Shown: piece after piece, positions 1-9,002 of the stretch
Position numbering within the stretch: position 1 is the first letter of the stretch
Layout: each line of letters begins with the position of its first letter
Notes under the pieces: model-generated
Databases searched by the model: none
The model's input: only the letters and a program-made list of their open reading frames with translations
What the model was told of the DNA's origin: nothing
Assembly (NCBI RefSeq): GCF_902506425.1
Contig: NZ_LR732469.1
Span: 1,845,285-1,909,284, forward strand
DNA length: 64,000 bases
From: Novosphingobium sp. 9U
Lineage (GTDB): Bacteria; Pseudomonadota; Alphaproteobacteria; Sphingomonadales; Sphingomonadaceae
Direction of reading: 5' to 3'
Program-made: the position numbers and the translations under genes

Positions 1-283
1 TTCCGCCGCTGCCGCCGTTGCAGTTGCCGGCCCTGCCGGTGGCGGCGCCGCTGCCGAGCCGGTCGAAGAGAAGACCGAGTTCGACGTCATCCTCACCGGC
101 GACGGTGGCAAGAAGATCCAGGTCATCAAGGAAGTCCGCGCCATCACCGCGCTGGGTCTCGCCGAAGCCAAGGCTCTGGTCGAAGGCGCTCCCAAGGCGA
201 TCAAGGAAGGCGTGAACAAGACCGAAGCCGAAGACATCAAGAAGAAGATCGAGGAAGCCGGCGGCACCGTCGAGATCAAGTAA
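1..283 (+). CDS. rplL: 50S ribosomal protein L7/L12, C-terminal part (5' end outside window)
   Basis: This is the partial stalk protein of the large ribosomal subunit, which recruits translation GTPases. The frame read from base 2 gives about 93 residues: an Ala/Gly-rich hinge ([18 protein letters not shown]), then the globular C-terminal domain with [32 protein letters not shown] and a final GGTVEIK. These are hallmark L7/L12 motifs. The N-terminal dimerisation domain lies before base 1. A strong terminator follows and rpoB does not come next, so the stalk operon ends here in this genome. Confidence 0.97.
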   Translation, partial: SAAAAVAVAGPAGGGAAAEPVEEKTEFDVILTGDGGKKIQVIKEVRAITALGLAEAKALVEGAPKAIKEGVNKTEAEDIKKKIEEAGGTVEIK

Positions 284-620
284 TTGGTCTAGCTTTCCGG
301 TCCTTCGGATTGGAACACGAGAAAGGGCGGCTCCTCGGGGCCGCCCTTTTTTTGTTGCCCAAATGGTAAGTTACCGGCGCTGTGACTACTTTGCGGCGAG
401 CCGACACCGCATCGGCAGACGCGGCAGACATACGTAAACTCAGTCGCTCACCTGTGATCAACTCCGGTAATCGTCTTAGCAATTGTCAAGTTAAGTGCGA
501 TTGAAGTTGTAGCGGATTGCCCCGATGGCCACCTTGTATGCACCAGCGGCACGACGCCCCGCAGGCGCCGCTGGCTGAGAGACTTTCGTCGCGCTCCCGC
601 TTGCCAGAAGGGAACGCGAC
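284..620. other. Intergenic region between rplL and the Crp/Fnr-type gene
   Basis: Apart from the rplL terminator at 325-353, no gene is apparent. The bases from about 360 to 600 should carry the promoter of the downstream regulator. I found no convincing FNR or CRP palindrome in them. Confidence 0.5.
325..353 (+). terminator. Rho-independent terminator of rplL
   Basis: A 7-bp perfect GC stem (325-331 with 340-346), an 8-nt loop and seven T residues (347-353) lie 41 bp after the rplL stop. This is a classical intrinsic terminator. Confidence 0.9.
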
Positions 621-1442
621 ATGTCTTTTTCCAAGAAACCGAATGTTCAGGCATTTGTCACCCGGCTCGCCAGCCGGTCGATGCTAACGCGCGAAGAAGA
701 GAAAGCGCTCCTCGATCTTCCATGCCATGCCGCGCAAGTGCGCGCGAACGAGGACTTCGTGCGCTTGGGAGAGCATGTCGACCACGCCTGCCTGATCGTT
801 GACGGCCTGGTCGGTCGCTTCGACCAGAACCACCAGGGCAGCCGGCAGATCACGGCGATCCACGTGCCCGGCGACATGGCCGACCTGCACTCCGTCGTTC
901 AGCCACAAGCGACTTCGGCGCTGCAGGCCTTGTCGGTGGCAACGATCGTGCGCATCCCGCACAAGGCGATCCGAGCGGCGACAGCGGCGCACCCTGCCTT
1001 GGCCGAAGCGCTCTGGCGCGATTGCATGGTAGATGCCGCCATCCTGGCGCAATGGGTCGTGAACGTCGGCCGGCGCGATGCACGGTCACGCCTCGCGCAT
1101 CTGTTCTGCGAGATCGCGACCAGGTTGGAGGCCAATATCGGAAGCGCCTCCTTCCGCTTCCCCTTCCACGTCACGCAAGCACAGCTGGCGGATGCGACCG
1201 GCTTGACGCTCGTCCACGTCAACCGGACGCTCAGAGTGCTGCGCGAAGAGGGCTTGGCCGAAGTCACGCGGCACGAGGTGCGCGTGCTCGATTGGGAGGG
1301 CCTGGCGGCCGCCGGCGATTTCCAGACGGACTACCTGCAACGCGACAGCGCGATCGAGGAAAGGCTGCGTATCGTTCCGCCGGTGGACCAGCTCGTCCGG
1401 CACCTTGTTGTCCCTGGCCGAGTTCCGGTCTCGCGCTGCTGA
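621..1442 (+). CDS. Crp/Fnr-family transcriptional regulator
   Basis: This is a 273-residue regulator of the CRP/FNR superfamily. Residues about 20-130 form a cyclic-nucleotide-binding-like beta-roll (VRLGEHVDHACLIVDGLVGRF, ITAIHVPGDMADLHS). They are followed by a long dimerisation helix and a winged helix-turn-helix near residues 185-225 (TQAQLADATGLTLVHVNRTL, then REEGLAEV). The N-terminal Cys cluster of true FNR proteins is missing, so an oxygen-sensing Fe-S cluster is unlikely, and the effector is unknown. The start is supported by an AGAAGGGA ribosome-binding site. The gene is monocistronic, and its C-terminal tail of about 35 residues after the HTH is longer than usual. Confidence 0.88.
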   Translation: MSFSKKPNVQAFVTRLASRSMLTREEEKALLDLPCHAAQVRANEDFVRLGEHVDHACLIVDGLVGRFDQNHQGSRQITAIHVPGDMADLHSVVQPQATSALQALSVATIVRIPHKAIRAATAAHPALAEALWRDCMVDAAILAQWVVNVGRRDARSRLAHLFCEIATRLEANIGSASFRFPFHVTQAQLADATGLTLVHVNRTLRVLREEGLAEVTRHEVRVLDWEGLAAAGDFQTDYLQRDSAIEERLRIVPPVDQLVRHLVVPGRVPVSRC

Positions 1443-1536
1443 GGGTAAAAGGCTGATCTTTGGCGGAAAATATAACCTATCTGCATGATCAGCCCGCGCG
1501 ACTCGCGTACAATCCTGGCGATACCGGGGCTGGCAG

Positions 1537-1704
1537 ATGACCAACGACATCGAACACTGCATGAAAATGATCGCACGCGAGGAGCAGCACATCGCCGCTG
1601 CTCCGTCGAGCGAGGCCGCGGAGATGCATCAGCAGAAGATCATGCTGTACCGCGCGCAGTTGCAGCACTTGCGTCGGGGTAGTCGGCTCGATCGGCGCCA
1701 CTGA
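1537..1704 (+). CDS. Small hypothetical protein, 55 aa
   Basis: The ATG at 1537 opens a 55-residue frame (MTNDIEHCMKMIAREEQHIA... ending LRRGSRLDRRH). It is charged and predicted to be helical, with no signal peptide or recognised domain. Short sphingomonad proteins of this composition are common, but I cannot name a family. The 94-bp gap before it contains an 8-bp inverted repeat (1451-1458 with 1487-1494) and a TACAAT hexamer at 1508-1513 that could be a -10 element. It ends 27 bp before the convergent SnoaL-like gene. Coding status is plausible, not proven. Confidence 0.45.
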   Translation: MTNDIEHCMKMIAREEQHIAAAPSSEAAEMHQQKIMLYRAQLQHLRRGSRLDRRH

Positions 1705-1731
1705 TCCGATACAGCTCTACAAATGCTGCAC

Positions 1732-2178
1732 TCACCCCCGCAGCACGCTCACGGGGTTGATCCACAGGGTCTTGGGCCGGCGATGGGCGATGAGCCAGTC
1801 CTCGCCTTCCCGGCGCAGAGCATCGACGTAGTAGCCGTTGTGGTCGAGCCCGGCAGCGCTGGTCACCAGCCAGTAGGTGCGTGCCGTGGCGGCGTGCTCG
1901 CCGGTGATGGCGATGCGCGAGGTCGTCAGGTGGTGGCTGATGAACGACGCCGCGCCGCTCGCCGGCTGCGGGATGACCGAGGGCGCGGTCATCCATGCCA
2001 GGATCGCCGCGCGACCGGTGATCGTCTGGCCTTCCAGCTCCAGCACGCCGTCATGGGTGTAGCAGCCGGCATAGTCCTCCGCCTTGCGCGCGTCGCCGGC
2101 CTGGGTGCAGGCTGCGAGGCGCTGGCGGATCGCCTCGGTCCAGCGCGCCTGCTCGGCCGTGAGCGCGACGCAGGTCAC
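1732..2178 (-). CDS. SnoaL-like / NTF2-like family protein
   Basis: This 148-residue protein has an NTF2-like fold signature: an N-terminal helix pair (AEQARWTEAIRQRLAACTQA), YAGCYTHDGVLELEGQTITG, and C-terminal strands with HHLTTSRIAITG and EDWLIAHRRPKTLW. The superfamily includes small isomerases, cyclases and dehydratases as well as non-catalytic binding proteins, so no substrate can be assigned. The GTG start overlaps the stop of the upstream cytochrome c gene (GTGA), which suggests translational coupling and one transcript. A longer frame continues upstream across the cytochrome gene, but the coupling and domain boundary favour this start. Confidence 0.8.
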   Translation of the reverse strand: MTCVALTAEQARWTEAIRQRLAACTQAGDARKAEDYAGCYTHDGVLELEGQTITGRAAILAWMTAPSVIPQPASGAASFISHHLTTSRIAITGEHAATARTYWLVTSAAGLDHNGYYVDALRREGEDWLIAHRRPKTLWINPVSVLRG

Positions 2179-2618
2179 TTCAGCGTCTGGAGATAGTCGA
2201 TCACCGACTTGCGACCCGCGGCATCGGACACGCCGATCACCATCTTGGTCCCGGGCACCATCTTGACCGGCCCCTGCAGCCACTTGTCGAGCGAAGCCGC
2301 GTCCCAGGTGATCCCCGAGGCCTTGAGCGCCCGGCTGTAGGCAAAGCCCGGCAGCGAGGCGGCCTTGCGGCCCCACACGCCGGCAAGGCTCGGCCCGATG
2401 CGGTTCTGCCCCGGCACGACGGCATGGCACGAAGAGCAGACCGCGAAGGCGGGCGGCGGGCTTGCCGCCGCCACCGTCGGCGCAGCGGCGTTCTGCACCG
2501 GTGACGGCGCGCCTTCTTGCTCGCTGGCCTTGCCGTCGCCGCTCTTGCCGCAGCCGCTGGTCAGCGCCAGGGCGACTGCCATCGATGCCAAGGTGATCGG
2601 CCGGTTGCGCGTGATCAT
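2175..2618 (-). CDS. c-type cytochrome, predicted lipoprotein
   Basis: This is a 147-residue class I cytochrome c. The N-terminus is a lipoprotein signal with lipobox LTSGC, followed by a Lys/Glu/Ala-rich linker. The single haem site is CSSCH (residues 61-65). VPGTKM supplies the likely distal Met ligand, and the protein ends in a C-terminal helix (SVIDYLQTLK). It resembles small periplasmic c550/c552 electron carriers tethered to the membrane. The start is backed by GAGAGG upstream. It is divergent from the MATE gene and overlaps the following SnoaL-like gene by 4 nt. Confidence 0.9.
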   Translation of the reverse strand: MITRNRPITLASMAVALALTSGCGKSGDGKASEQEGAPSPVQNAAAPTVAAASPPPAFAVCSSCHAVVPGQNRIGPSLAGVWGRKAASLPGFAYSRALKASGITWDAASLDKWLQGPVKMVPGTKMVIGVSDAAGRKSVIDYLQTLK

Positions 2619-2778
2619 GTCGTCGCCTCTCGAATTGGGTTGCCCGACCGTATGGCAGAACCTGTCCCGCTGCCAAGCGCGCGCGATTTCGCTTTCCCGG
2701 CTTGCGCGCCTTGCGTATCGCACCGGTCCGCCGCGCCGCCAGTGCAGTGCCGGCGGATCGCACACGCACGACCTGATC

Positions 2779-4212
2779 ATGACCGCCGCTCCTCTTTTCG
2801 CCCGCCTGTCTGGCAGGGCCCCTGCGCGAGGCTTGTTCCGCGCCGAGCTGGCAGCGACGTTGCGCCTCGCCGGTCCCTTGGCGACGGCCAACATCCTGCA
2901 GATGGCGGTCTTCGCCACCGACGTCATGTTCGTCTCGCGCCTGGGCCAGGAGGCGCTTGCCGCCTCGAGCCTGGCGGTGGCGATCTTCGCGCTGATGCTG
3001 ATGGCGTTCTACGGCCTCACCGGAGCCGTCGCCGCGCTGATCGCCGCCGAGCTTGGCCGCCGCCGCCATGCCGTACGCGAAGTGCGCCGCTCCGTCCGCA
3101 TGGCACTGTGGCTCTGCGTCCTCTTGGGAGCGCTCGGCATCGCGGTGTGCCTGAACGGCGAGGCGATCGTGCGCGCGACCGGGCAGCAGCCGGTGCTGGC
3201 ACGCCTCGCGGGCGACTTCCTGGAGGTCTGCGCACTCAGCGTGATCCCAATGCTGGTGGTGAACGTCCTGCGCACGTTTGTCTCGGCGATGGGCCGGCCG
3301 ATCTTCGCCACGGTGATCACCGGACTGTCGATCGCCGTCAATGCGCTGGGCAACTGGGCTCTGGTGTTCGGGCACCTGGGCGCGCCGGAGCTGGGCCTGC
3401 TCGGCTCGCCGCTCGCCAGCTTCATCACTGCCTGCGCGACCGTTGCCGCCTATTGCGTGGCGATCCGCTCCGACCGCCGGCTGCGGCGCACCCACGTGTT
3501 CGGACGCTGGTGGCGGCCCGAGTGGTCGCGCATGCGCCAGCTGGTCGCACTCGGCCTGCCGATCGCGCTGACACTGATGGCAGAGGGCGGCCTGTTCAGC
3601 TCGGCCGCGTTCCTGATGGGCCTGATCGGCGAGGCACAGCTGGCCGCACACACCGTCGCGCTGCAGATCGCGGCGATCTTCTTCCAGGTGCCCTTCGGCA
3701 TCGGCCAGGCTGCGACGATCCGCGTCGGCTACCACTACGGCGCCCGCGACCGCGAGGCGATCGGCCGCGCCGGCTGGGCCGCGCTGCTGACGGGCCTCGC
3801 CTTCGTCGGCGTCTCGGCCACGGTCATGCTGCTGGTGCCCGAAGGCATTGTCTCGCTCTACGTCGACACGTCGGACCCGCGCAATGCGGTGCTTCTGGGC
3901 TTCGCGCTGCAGTACCTGCTGGTCGCCGCCGCGTTCCAGCTGGTTGATGGCGCGCAGGCGGTCGCCGCCGGCGTGCTGCGCGGGGTGCAGGACACCCGCG
4001 TGCCGATGGTGATCGCCATTGCCAGCTACTGGGCGGGCGGCTTCGCGGTCGCCTGGTGGCTGGGCCTGCGCACGCCGCTGAGCGGCCTTGGCGTATGGAT
4101 CGGCCTGGCCGTCGGCCTCACCTTTGCAGCGCTGCTGCTGGTTGCGCGCTGGGCCGGGCGCGAGCGTTTCGGGCTGCTGCCCTCGGCTGGTCCCGCTTCC
4201 CTGCCGGCCTGA
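2779..4212 (+). CDS. MATE family multidrug efflux transporter
   Basis: This 477-residue integral membrane protein has about 12 hydrophobic segments in two homologous halves, typical of MATE antiporters that expel cationic compounds using Na+ or H+. Recognisable family stretches include LRLAGPLATANILQMAVFATD in the first helix, FVSRLGQEALAASSLAV, and VPFGIGQAATIRVGYHYGAR in the second half. The length matches the family (about 450-480). The ATG at 2779 is chosen because upstream in-frame sequence overlaps the divergent cytochrome gene. Substrate is unknown. Confidence 0.9.
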   Translation: MTAAPLFARLSGRAPARGLFRAELAATLRLAGPLATANILQMAVFATDVMFVSRLGQEALAASSLAVAIFALMLMAFYGLTGAVAALIAAELGRRRHAVREVRRSVRMALWLCVLLGALGIAVCLNGEAIVRATGQQPVLARLAGDFLEVCALSVIPMLVVNVLRTFVSAMGRPIFATVITGLSIAVNALGNWALVFGHLGAPELGLLGSPLASFITACATVAAYCVAIRSDRRLRRTHVFGRWWRPEWSRMRQLVALGLPIALTLMAEGGLFSSAAFLMGLIGEAQLAAHTVALQIAAIFFQVPFGIGQAATIRVGYHYGARDREAIGRAGWAALLTGLAFVGVSATVMLLVPEGIVSLYVDTSDPRNAVLLGFALQYLLVAAAFQLVDGAQAVAAGVLRGVQDTRVPMVIAIASYWAGGFAVAWWLGLRTPLSGLGVWIGLAVGLTFAALLLVARWAGRERFGLLPSAGPASLPA

Positions 4213-4254
4213 CCGGCACTGTCATGGCGGTGACGGAATTTTGTTCCAGACCGC

Positions 4255-4283
4255 TTGACGGCTCGCAGGTGCCGGACCATATC
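4255..4283 (+). promoter_or_regulatory. Predicted groESL promoter
   Basis: TTGACG at 4255-4260, a 17-bp spacer and CATATC at 4278-4283 form a plausible housekeeping promoter. It sits just upstream of the CIRCE element, the arrangement expected for HrcA repression at groESL. Confidence 0.6.
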
Positions 4284-4290
4284 CGCGCCG

Positions 4291-4317
4291 CTGGCACTCT
4301 ACACATGAGAGTGCCAA
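4291..4317 (+). promoter_or_regulatory. CIRCE element (HrcA operator)
   Basis: Left arm CTGGCACTC (4291-4299), 9-nt spacer, right arm GAGTGCCAA (4309-4317). This matches the CIRCE consensus TTAGCACTC-N9-GAGTGCTAA with conserved spacing, so groESL is very likely controlled by HrcA. hrcA itself is not in the window. Confidence 0.93.
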
Positions 4318-4351
4318 GCCCCGTTTTTGATCATGGATAAGGGAGTATCCC

Positions 4352-4639
4352 ATGGGTTTTCGTCCGCTGCACGACCGCGTGCTCGTGCGCCGCGTTGAGG
4401 CCGAGGAGAAGACGGCCGGCGGCATCATCATCCCCGACAGCGCCAAGGAAAAGCCCGCCGAGGGCGAGATCGTCTCTGTTGGCACCGGCACCCGTACCGA
4501 GAACGGCACCGTGACCCCGCTCGACGTCAAGGCCGGCGATCGCGTTCTGTTCGGCAAGTGGTCGGGCACCGAAGTCAAGGTCAGCGGTGAAGACCTGCTG
4601 ATCATGAAGGAATCGGACATCCTCGGCGTGATCGCCTGA
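4352..4639 (+). CDS. groES: Co-chaperonin GroES
   Basis: The 95-residue co-chaperonin caps the GroEL folding chamber as a heptamer. [22 protein letters not shown], the mobile-loop [31 protein letters not shown] and the terminal DILGVIA are all diagnostic. Length is normal. An AAGGGA ribosome-binding site precedes the ATG. The gene is first in the groESL operon, 45 bp before groL and behind the CIRCE operator. Confidence 0.98.
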   Translation: MGFRPLHDRVLVRRVEAEEKTAGGIIIPDSAKEKPAEGEIVSVGTGTRTENGTVTPLDVKAGDRVLFGKWSGTEVKVSGEDLLIMKESDILGVIA

Positions 4640-4672
4640 GCTTTCCCGCTTCCCACTCTCCATTTTAGATAA

Positions 4673-6331
<1,659 letters not shown>

Positions 6332-6361
6332 GTCCTACGCACCCAAGTCCAAGTCTACCGG

Positions 6362-6391
6362 AAGGCCGGGGGAGCAATCCCCCGGCCTTTT
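6362..6391 (+). terminator. Rho-independent terminator of groESL
   Basis: A perfect 12-bp stem (6362-6373 with 6378-6389) closes a GCAA tetraloop, followed by a short T run. The GNRA loop makes this an unusually stable hairpin. Confidence 0.9.
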
Positions 6392-6427
6392 GATTTTGCG
6401 CGGTGACAGGCAAGCGTCTATCCGATG

Positions 6428-6456
6428 TTGACATTTAGAACCAGATGGGTTAAAAG
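6428..6456 (+). promoter_or_regulatory. Promoter-like block preceding the duplicated structured element, copy 1
   Basis: TTGACA (6428-6433), a 17-bp spacer and TAAAAG (6451-6456). The first 26 bases (6428-6453) recur with one mismatch before copy 2 at 51355-51380, whereas the bases just after it differ between copies. The block also has a dyad, AACC-N4-GGGTT, that could be an operator. Confidence 0.55.
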
Positions 6457-6461
6457 CTGCA

Positions 6462-6769
6462 GCAGGTCGGATGCAGACGAGCGGCTTCAGGCCTGTCGCT
6501 CTTGCCCGCAACCACCGCGGCCGGCGCTTAGACGGGCGTCTGCAACCCTACGAAGCTTTGCTCTCTCACGAGAGGCCGGCGATCAGCTGCGAGCCCGTCT
6601 CGCCGGTGCTTCGTGGATCAGGGCCGAGCCGGTGGCGCTTACGCCTTCCCACGCCGGACATTCGCGAGACTGGAAGCGCGAGCCAACCCTGTCGCCAGGG
6701 CAGCGCCGGCCGCTTCATCGTCCGACCTGTTGATCACCCTTGGCGTTATCCCGCGCTCGCCGGCGGGCG
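6462..6769 (+). repeat. Duplicated 308-bp structured element, copy 1; candidate non-coding RNA gene
   Basis: This 308-bp stretch is identical to the reverse complement of 51038-51346 except for one inserted T. Its ends can pair perfectly (6463-6471 with 6721-6729, 9 bp). Inside are further stems: 6473-6479 with 6537-6543, a small hairpin around 6480-6500, and CCGGCGA with TCGCCGG around 6576-6606. The indel falls in the loop of the small hairpin and shifts every reading frame, which argues against a protein. It follows a conserved promoter-like block. I found no RNase P, tmRNA, SRP or 6S hallmark. The repeat is certain; the RNA identity is inference. Confidence 0.85.
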
Positions 6770-6822
6770 CTGGCGTGTGCCCTGCGTGAACTGCGAGGGA
6801 GGTCGGATACCCTCGCCTCCAG

Positions 6823-6974
6823 CTGCCCTCCCCGGGACAAGAAGGGGGACTGCTCGCGCAGCGAGGGTGGTGGGGACTCGCCACCTTCCACGAGCTTGCC
6901 GGCCGAGTCGCCCTTCGGCGAGACTCCTCTCCACCACGCTTCACGCGATCCCCCTCCCCGTGCCGGGAGGACAG
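6823..6974. repeat. Palindromic intergenic repeat (type A), copy 1
   Basis: This roughly 150-bp GC-rich element has self-complementary ends (CCCTCCCCGGG at the left, CCCTCCCCGTGCCGGGAGG at the right). Its reverse complement resembles 50697-50827, including the shared GGCCGGCAAGCT and GGTGGCGAGTCCCCACCACC blocks. It lies between the structured element and clpS and looks like a non-autonomous intergenic repeat. The remaining bases up to 7063 show nothing further. Confidence 0.7.
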
Positions 6975-7063
6975 GCTTGAAGGTTTAATGCCAACGAGGT
7001 GGCAGCCCTGACAAGCAGTCCGGAAATGCTGCTCTCAGCTTAGCTAGAGTTCGCGAAAGGCCT

Positions 7064-7420
7064 TCAGGCCTTCTCCAGCGTGCATTGCAGCGGATGCTGG
7101 TTCTGACGGGCGAAATCCATCACTTGGTTCACCTTGGTCTCGGCGATCTCGTAAGGGAAGATGCCGCAGACACCGACACCCTTCTGGTGGACATGGAGCA
7201 TCACGCGGGTGGCCTGCTCCATGTCCATATGGAAGAAGCGCTTGAGGACCAGCACGACGAACTCCATCGGCGTGTAGTCGTCGTTCAGCATCAGCACCTT
7301 GAACTGGCTGGGCTTCTTGGGCTTGGCGCGGGTCTTGGTGGCGACACCGACCTGGCCATCGCCATCGCCCGGCGGAGGCTTGCCGTCACCATCGTCGTCA
7401 GCAGAGGCGCGGACGACCAT
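7064..7420 (-). CDS. clpS: ATP-dependent Clp protease adaptor ClpS
   Basis: ClpS delivers N-degron substrates to ClpAP. From the chosen ATG the protein is 118 residues: an acidic disordered N-terminus ([19 protein letters not shown]) and the core [44 protein letters not shown] and [13 protein letters not shown]. These motifs contact ClpA and form the N-degron pocket. AGGTG lies about 8 nt before this start. An in-frame ATG at 7510 would give 148 residues but has a poorer ribosome-binding site. clpA is not nearby. Confidence 0.93.
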   Translation of the reverse strand: MVVRASADDDGDGKPPPGDGDGQVGVATKTRAKPKKPSQFKVLMLNDDYTPMEFVVLVLKRFFHMDMEQATRVMLHVHQKGVGVCGIFPYEIAETKVNQVMDFARQNQHPLQCTLEKA

Positions 7421-7677
7421 GCCGAGCACCTGCCAGCCGGCAATCGGGCGCAACTGCGCAGCCACGGCGGACGGGCAGGGAGAATCGGTCAGGGCGGAGT
7501 GGGAATTCATGCCTGCAGAATATCGTATGCCGCAGGTCATCTTCAAGATGGCCCGAGCATGCCTCCAACCGGAACCGTCGCGTTGCGGACACGTACAGCC
7601 GGAGCGAGGAAACGCGGGCCGAAGCATGAAGCCTCGACCCGCGTGTCCATCATTCGATCACGATCGTCGCTGGGCGA

Positions 7678-8748
7678 TCAGAGCGCGGCAGCGTTGACCG
7701 GCGCCGCATTCATCGGCGCGGCCTGGCGGGCCTTTTCGACCGCCAGGCTGACGCGGCCGGAGATCGGCGCGAATGCGTCGTTCATGAGCTTGAGGAAGGT
7801 TTCGCTGTTCTTCGAGCCATAAGCGACGGCGCTGTCGAAATTCTTGCGGACGATGTCGCTCTGCAGCTTGAGGAAGTCGGTCGGCGACTTGGCGGCGGCG
7901 AGCTCCTTGATGTCACCGGTCATGCTCTCGAACGCGGTGCGGCCTTCGGCAACGATGGTGCTGCCAATTTCCTGGGCGCCTTCGGCCAGGATCTTGCCCG
8001 AAGCGATCACCGCCTCAACGTTGCCCTTGGCGAACTCACCGACTTCGCCGAACACGGTCGAGCTCTTCTCGAACGCGGCTTGCGCCTTGGTCTGGGCGTC
8101 GCTGATGGCATCCTGAAAGCTGCTGAAGTTGGCGGTCATGTCCATGATCTTGTCCTTGAGGTCGAATGCAGGTTGATGGGCGGGCGCGGCAGGCGAGGTG
8201 TCCGGAGCCGCTCGCTTGAGCAGAGCAGTCCGGTTGGTTGCGACGGCCGGCTTCGCCGCAGAAAGAGATTGATGAGCGGAGGGCACCGCAGGAGCAGCAG
8301 CCGCTGGCTTGGCAGCCATCGCCTTTGTCGGTGCGGCAACGTGCTGCGGCGGCAGCGGCTTGGCGGCCACCACCTTGGCAGCCTTGCTCACCGGCAGCGG
8401 CTTCGCGGCAACCGGCTTGGTCTTGGCTGCCGAGACCTTGAGGACGCTGGCTTTCGCGGGGCTGGATTGCTTCGCGGACTTGGCTGCCGGTGCAGGCGCT
8501 GGTTCTGCGTGAGTACCTACGTCCGTCGACACCGCTGCAGAGACTGGAACCTCTGTTGTGGCTTTGGCCTGCACACCACCGGGCGCACCAGCAGCCAGCG
8601 TCGGCAGACCGGACGACAGCGCCGTCTGGTCCGGCGCGATCACGCGGCGGCGCAGCGAAGGTTTCGCCTGCTTGGCGACATTGGCCAACGGCACGGCGCT
8701 TTCCTGCGCCGGCGCACCATCGTCGATCCTGTCTTCAGTCTCAGCCAT
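7678..8748 (-). CDS. Phasin family protein (PHA granule-associated)
   Basis: This 356-residue protein has a C-terminal phasin domain of about 140 residues (MTANFSSFQDAISDAQTKAQAAFEKSS ... DFLKLQSDIVRKNFDSAVAYGSKNSETFLKLMNDAF). It consists of amphipathic helices that coat polyhydroxyalkanoate granules. It is preceded by an unusually long Ala/Pro/Lys-rich, probably disordered region of about 200 residues resembling the PhaF/histone-H1-like tails that bind nucleic acid. The start MAETEDRIDDG is the first plausible ATG, with only a weak ribosome-binding site. phaC lies immediately upstream on the same strand, and two TGC-rich direct repeats between them are probable PhaR operators. Confidence 0.88.
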   Translation of the reverse strand: MAETEDRIDDGAPAQESAVPLANVAKQAKPSLRRRVIAPDQTALSSGLPTLAAGAPGGVQAKATTEVPVSAAVSTDVGTHAEPAPAPAAKSAKQSSPAKASVLKVSAAKTKPVAAKPLPVSKAAKVVAAKPLPPQHVAAPTKAMAAKPAAAAPAVPSAHQSLSAAKPAVATNRTALLKRAAPDTSPAAPAHQPAFDLKDKIMDMTANFSSFQDAISDAQTKAQAAFEKSSTVFGEVGEFAKGNVEAVIASGKILAEGAQEIGSTIVAEGRTAFESMTGDIKELAAAKSPTDFLKLQSDIVRKNFDSAVAYGSKNSETFLKLMNDAFAPISGRVSLAVEKARQAAPMNAAPVNAAAL

Positions 8749-8833
8749 GGTCTGCAGTAATCCGCCCGCTGCCTTGATCCAGAACGTCGTTGCCCGACGT
8801 TGGTTTCGTGCATTGCACAACCGAAGTCATGCC

Positions 8834-8849
8834 ATGCTGCAATGCAACA
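8834..8849 (-). promoter_or_regulatory. Candidate PhaR operator, repeat 1
   Basis: ATGCTGCAATGCAACA on the plus strand. A near-identical copy lies 48 bp away at 8882-8897. TGC-rich sites of this kind are bound by the PHA regulator PhaR in other proteobacteria, and the position upstream of the phasin start fits. Confidence 0.55.
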
Positions 8850-8881
8850 GTATGCATCACAAGCAAGCGAGTCAAGAGATT

Positions 8882-8897
8882 ATGCTGCGATGCAACA
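8882..8897 (-). promoter_or_regulatory. Candidate PhaR operator, repeat 2
   Basis: ATGCTGCGATGCAACA on the plus strand differs from the copy at 8834-8849 at one position. The pair lies between phaC and the phasin gene. phaR itself is not in the window. Confidence 0.55.
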
Positions 8898-9002
8898 TAG
8901 TGTAATCTTCTGGCGGAAAGAGGCATTTCGGGCCTGTGGGCACGGTTGATCTGCCCACCCGGGTCTACGGGCAGAATGCCTCAGCCCGAGGGAACAAGGT
9001 GC

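Noticed and set aside
1732..3735. A 667-codon minus frame spanning the MATE, cytochrome and SnoaL-like genes
   Set aside because: Only the C-terminal 148 codons (SnoaL-like) are supported. The upstream part is antisense to MATE and out of frame with the cytochrome gene.
6471..6980. Overlapping open frames within the 308-bp structured element
   Set aside because: The one-base indel between the two copies switches frames, and the element shows stem pairing instead of codon structure, so I treat it as RNA or repeat and not as a protein gene.
6990..7010. A tmRNA-like tag (Ala-Asn-Glu...) near the structured element
   Set aside because: No tRNA-like domain, no CCA end and no recognisable ANDN-type tag or stop in the right place.
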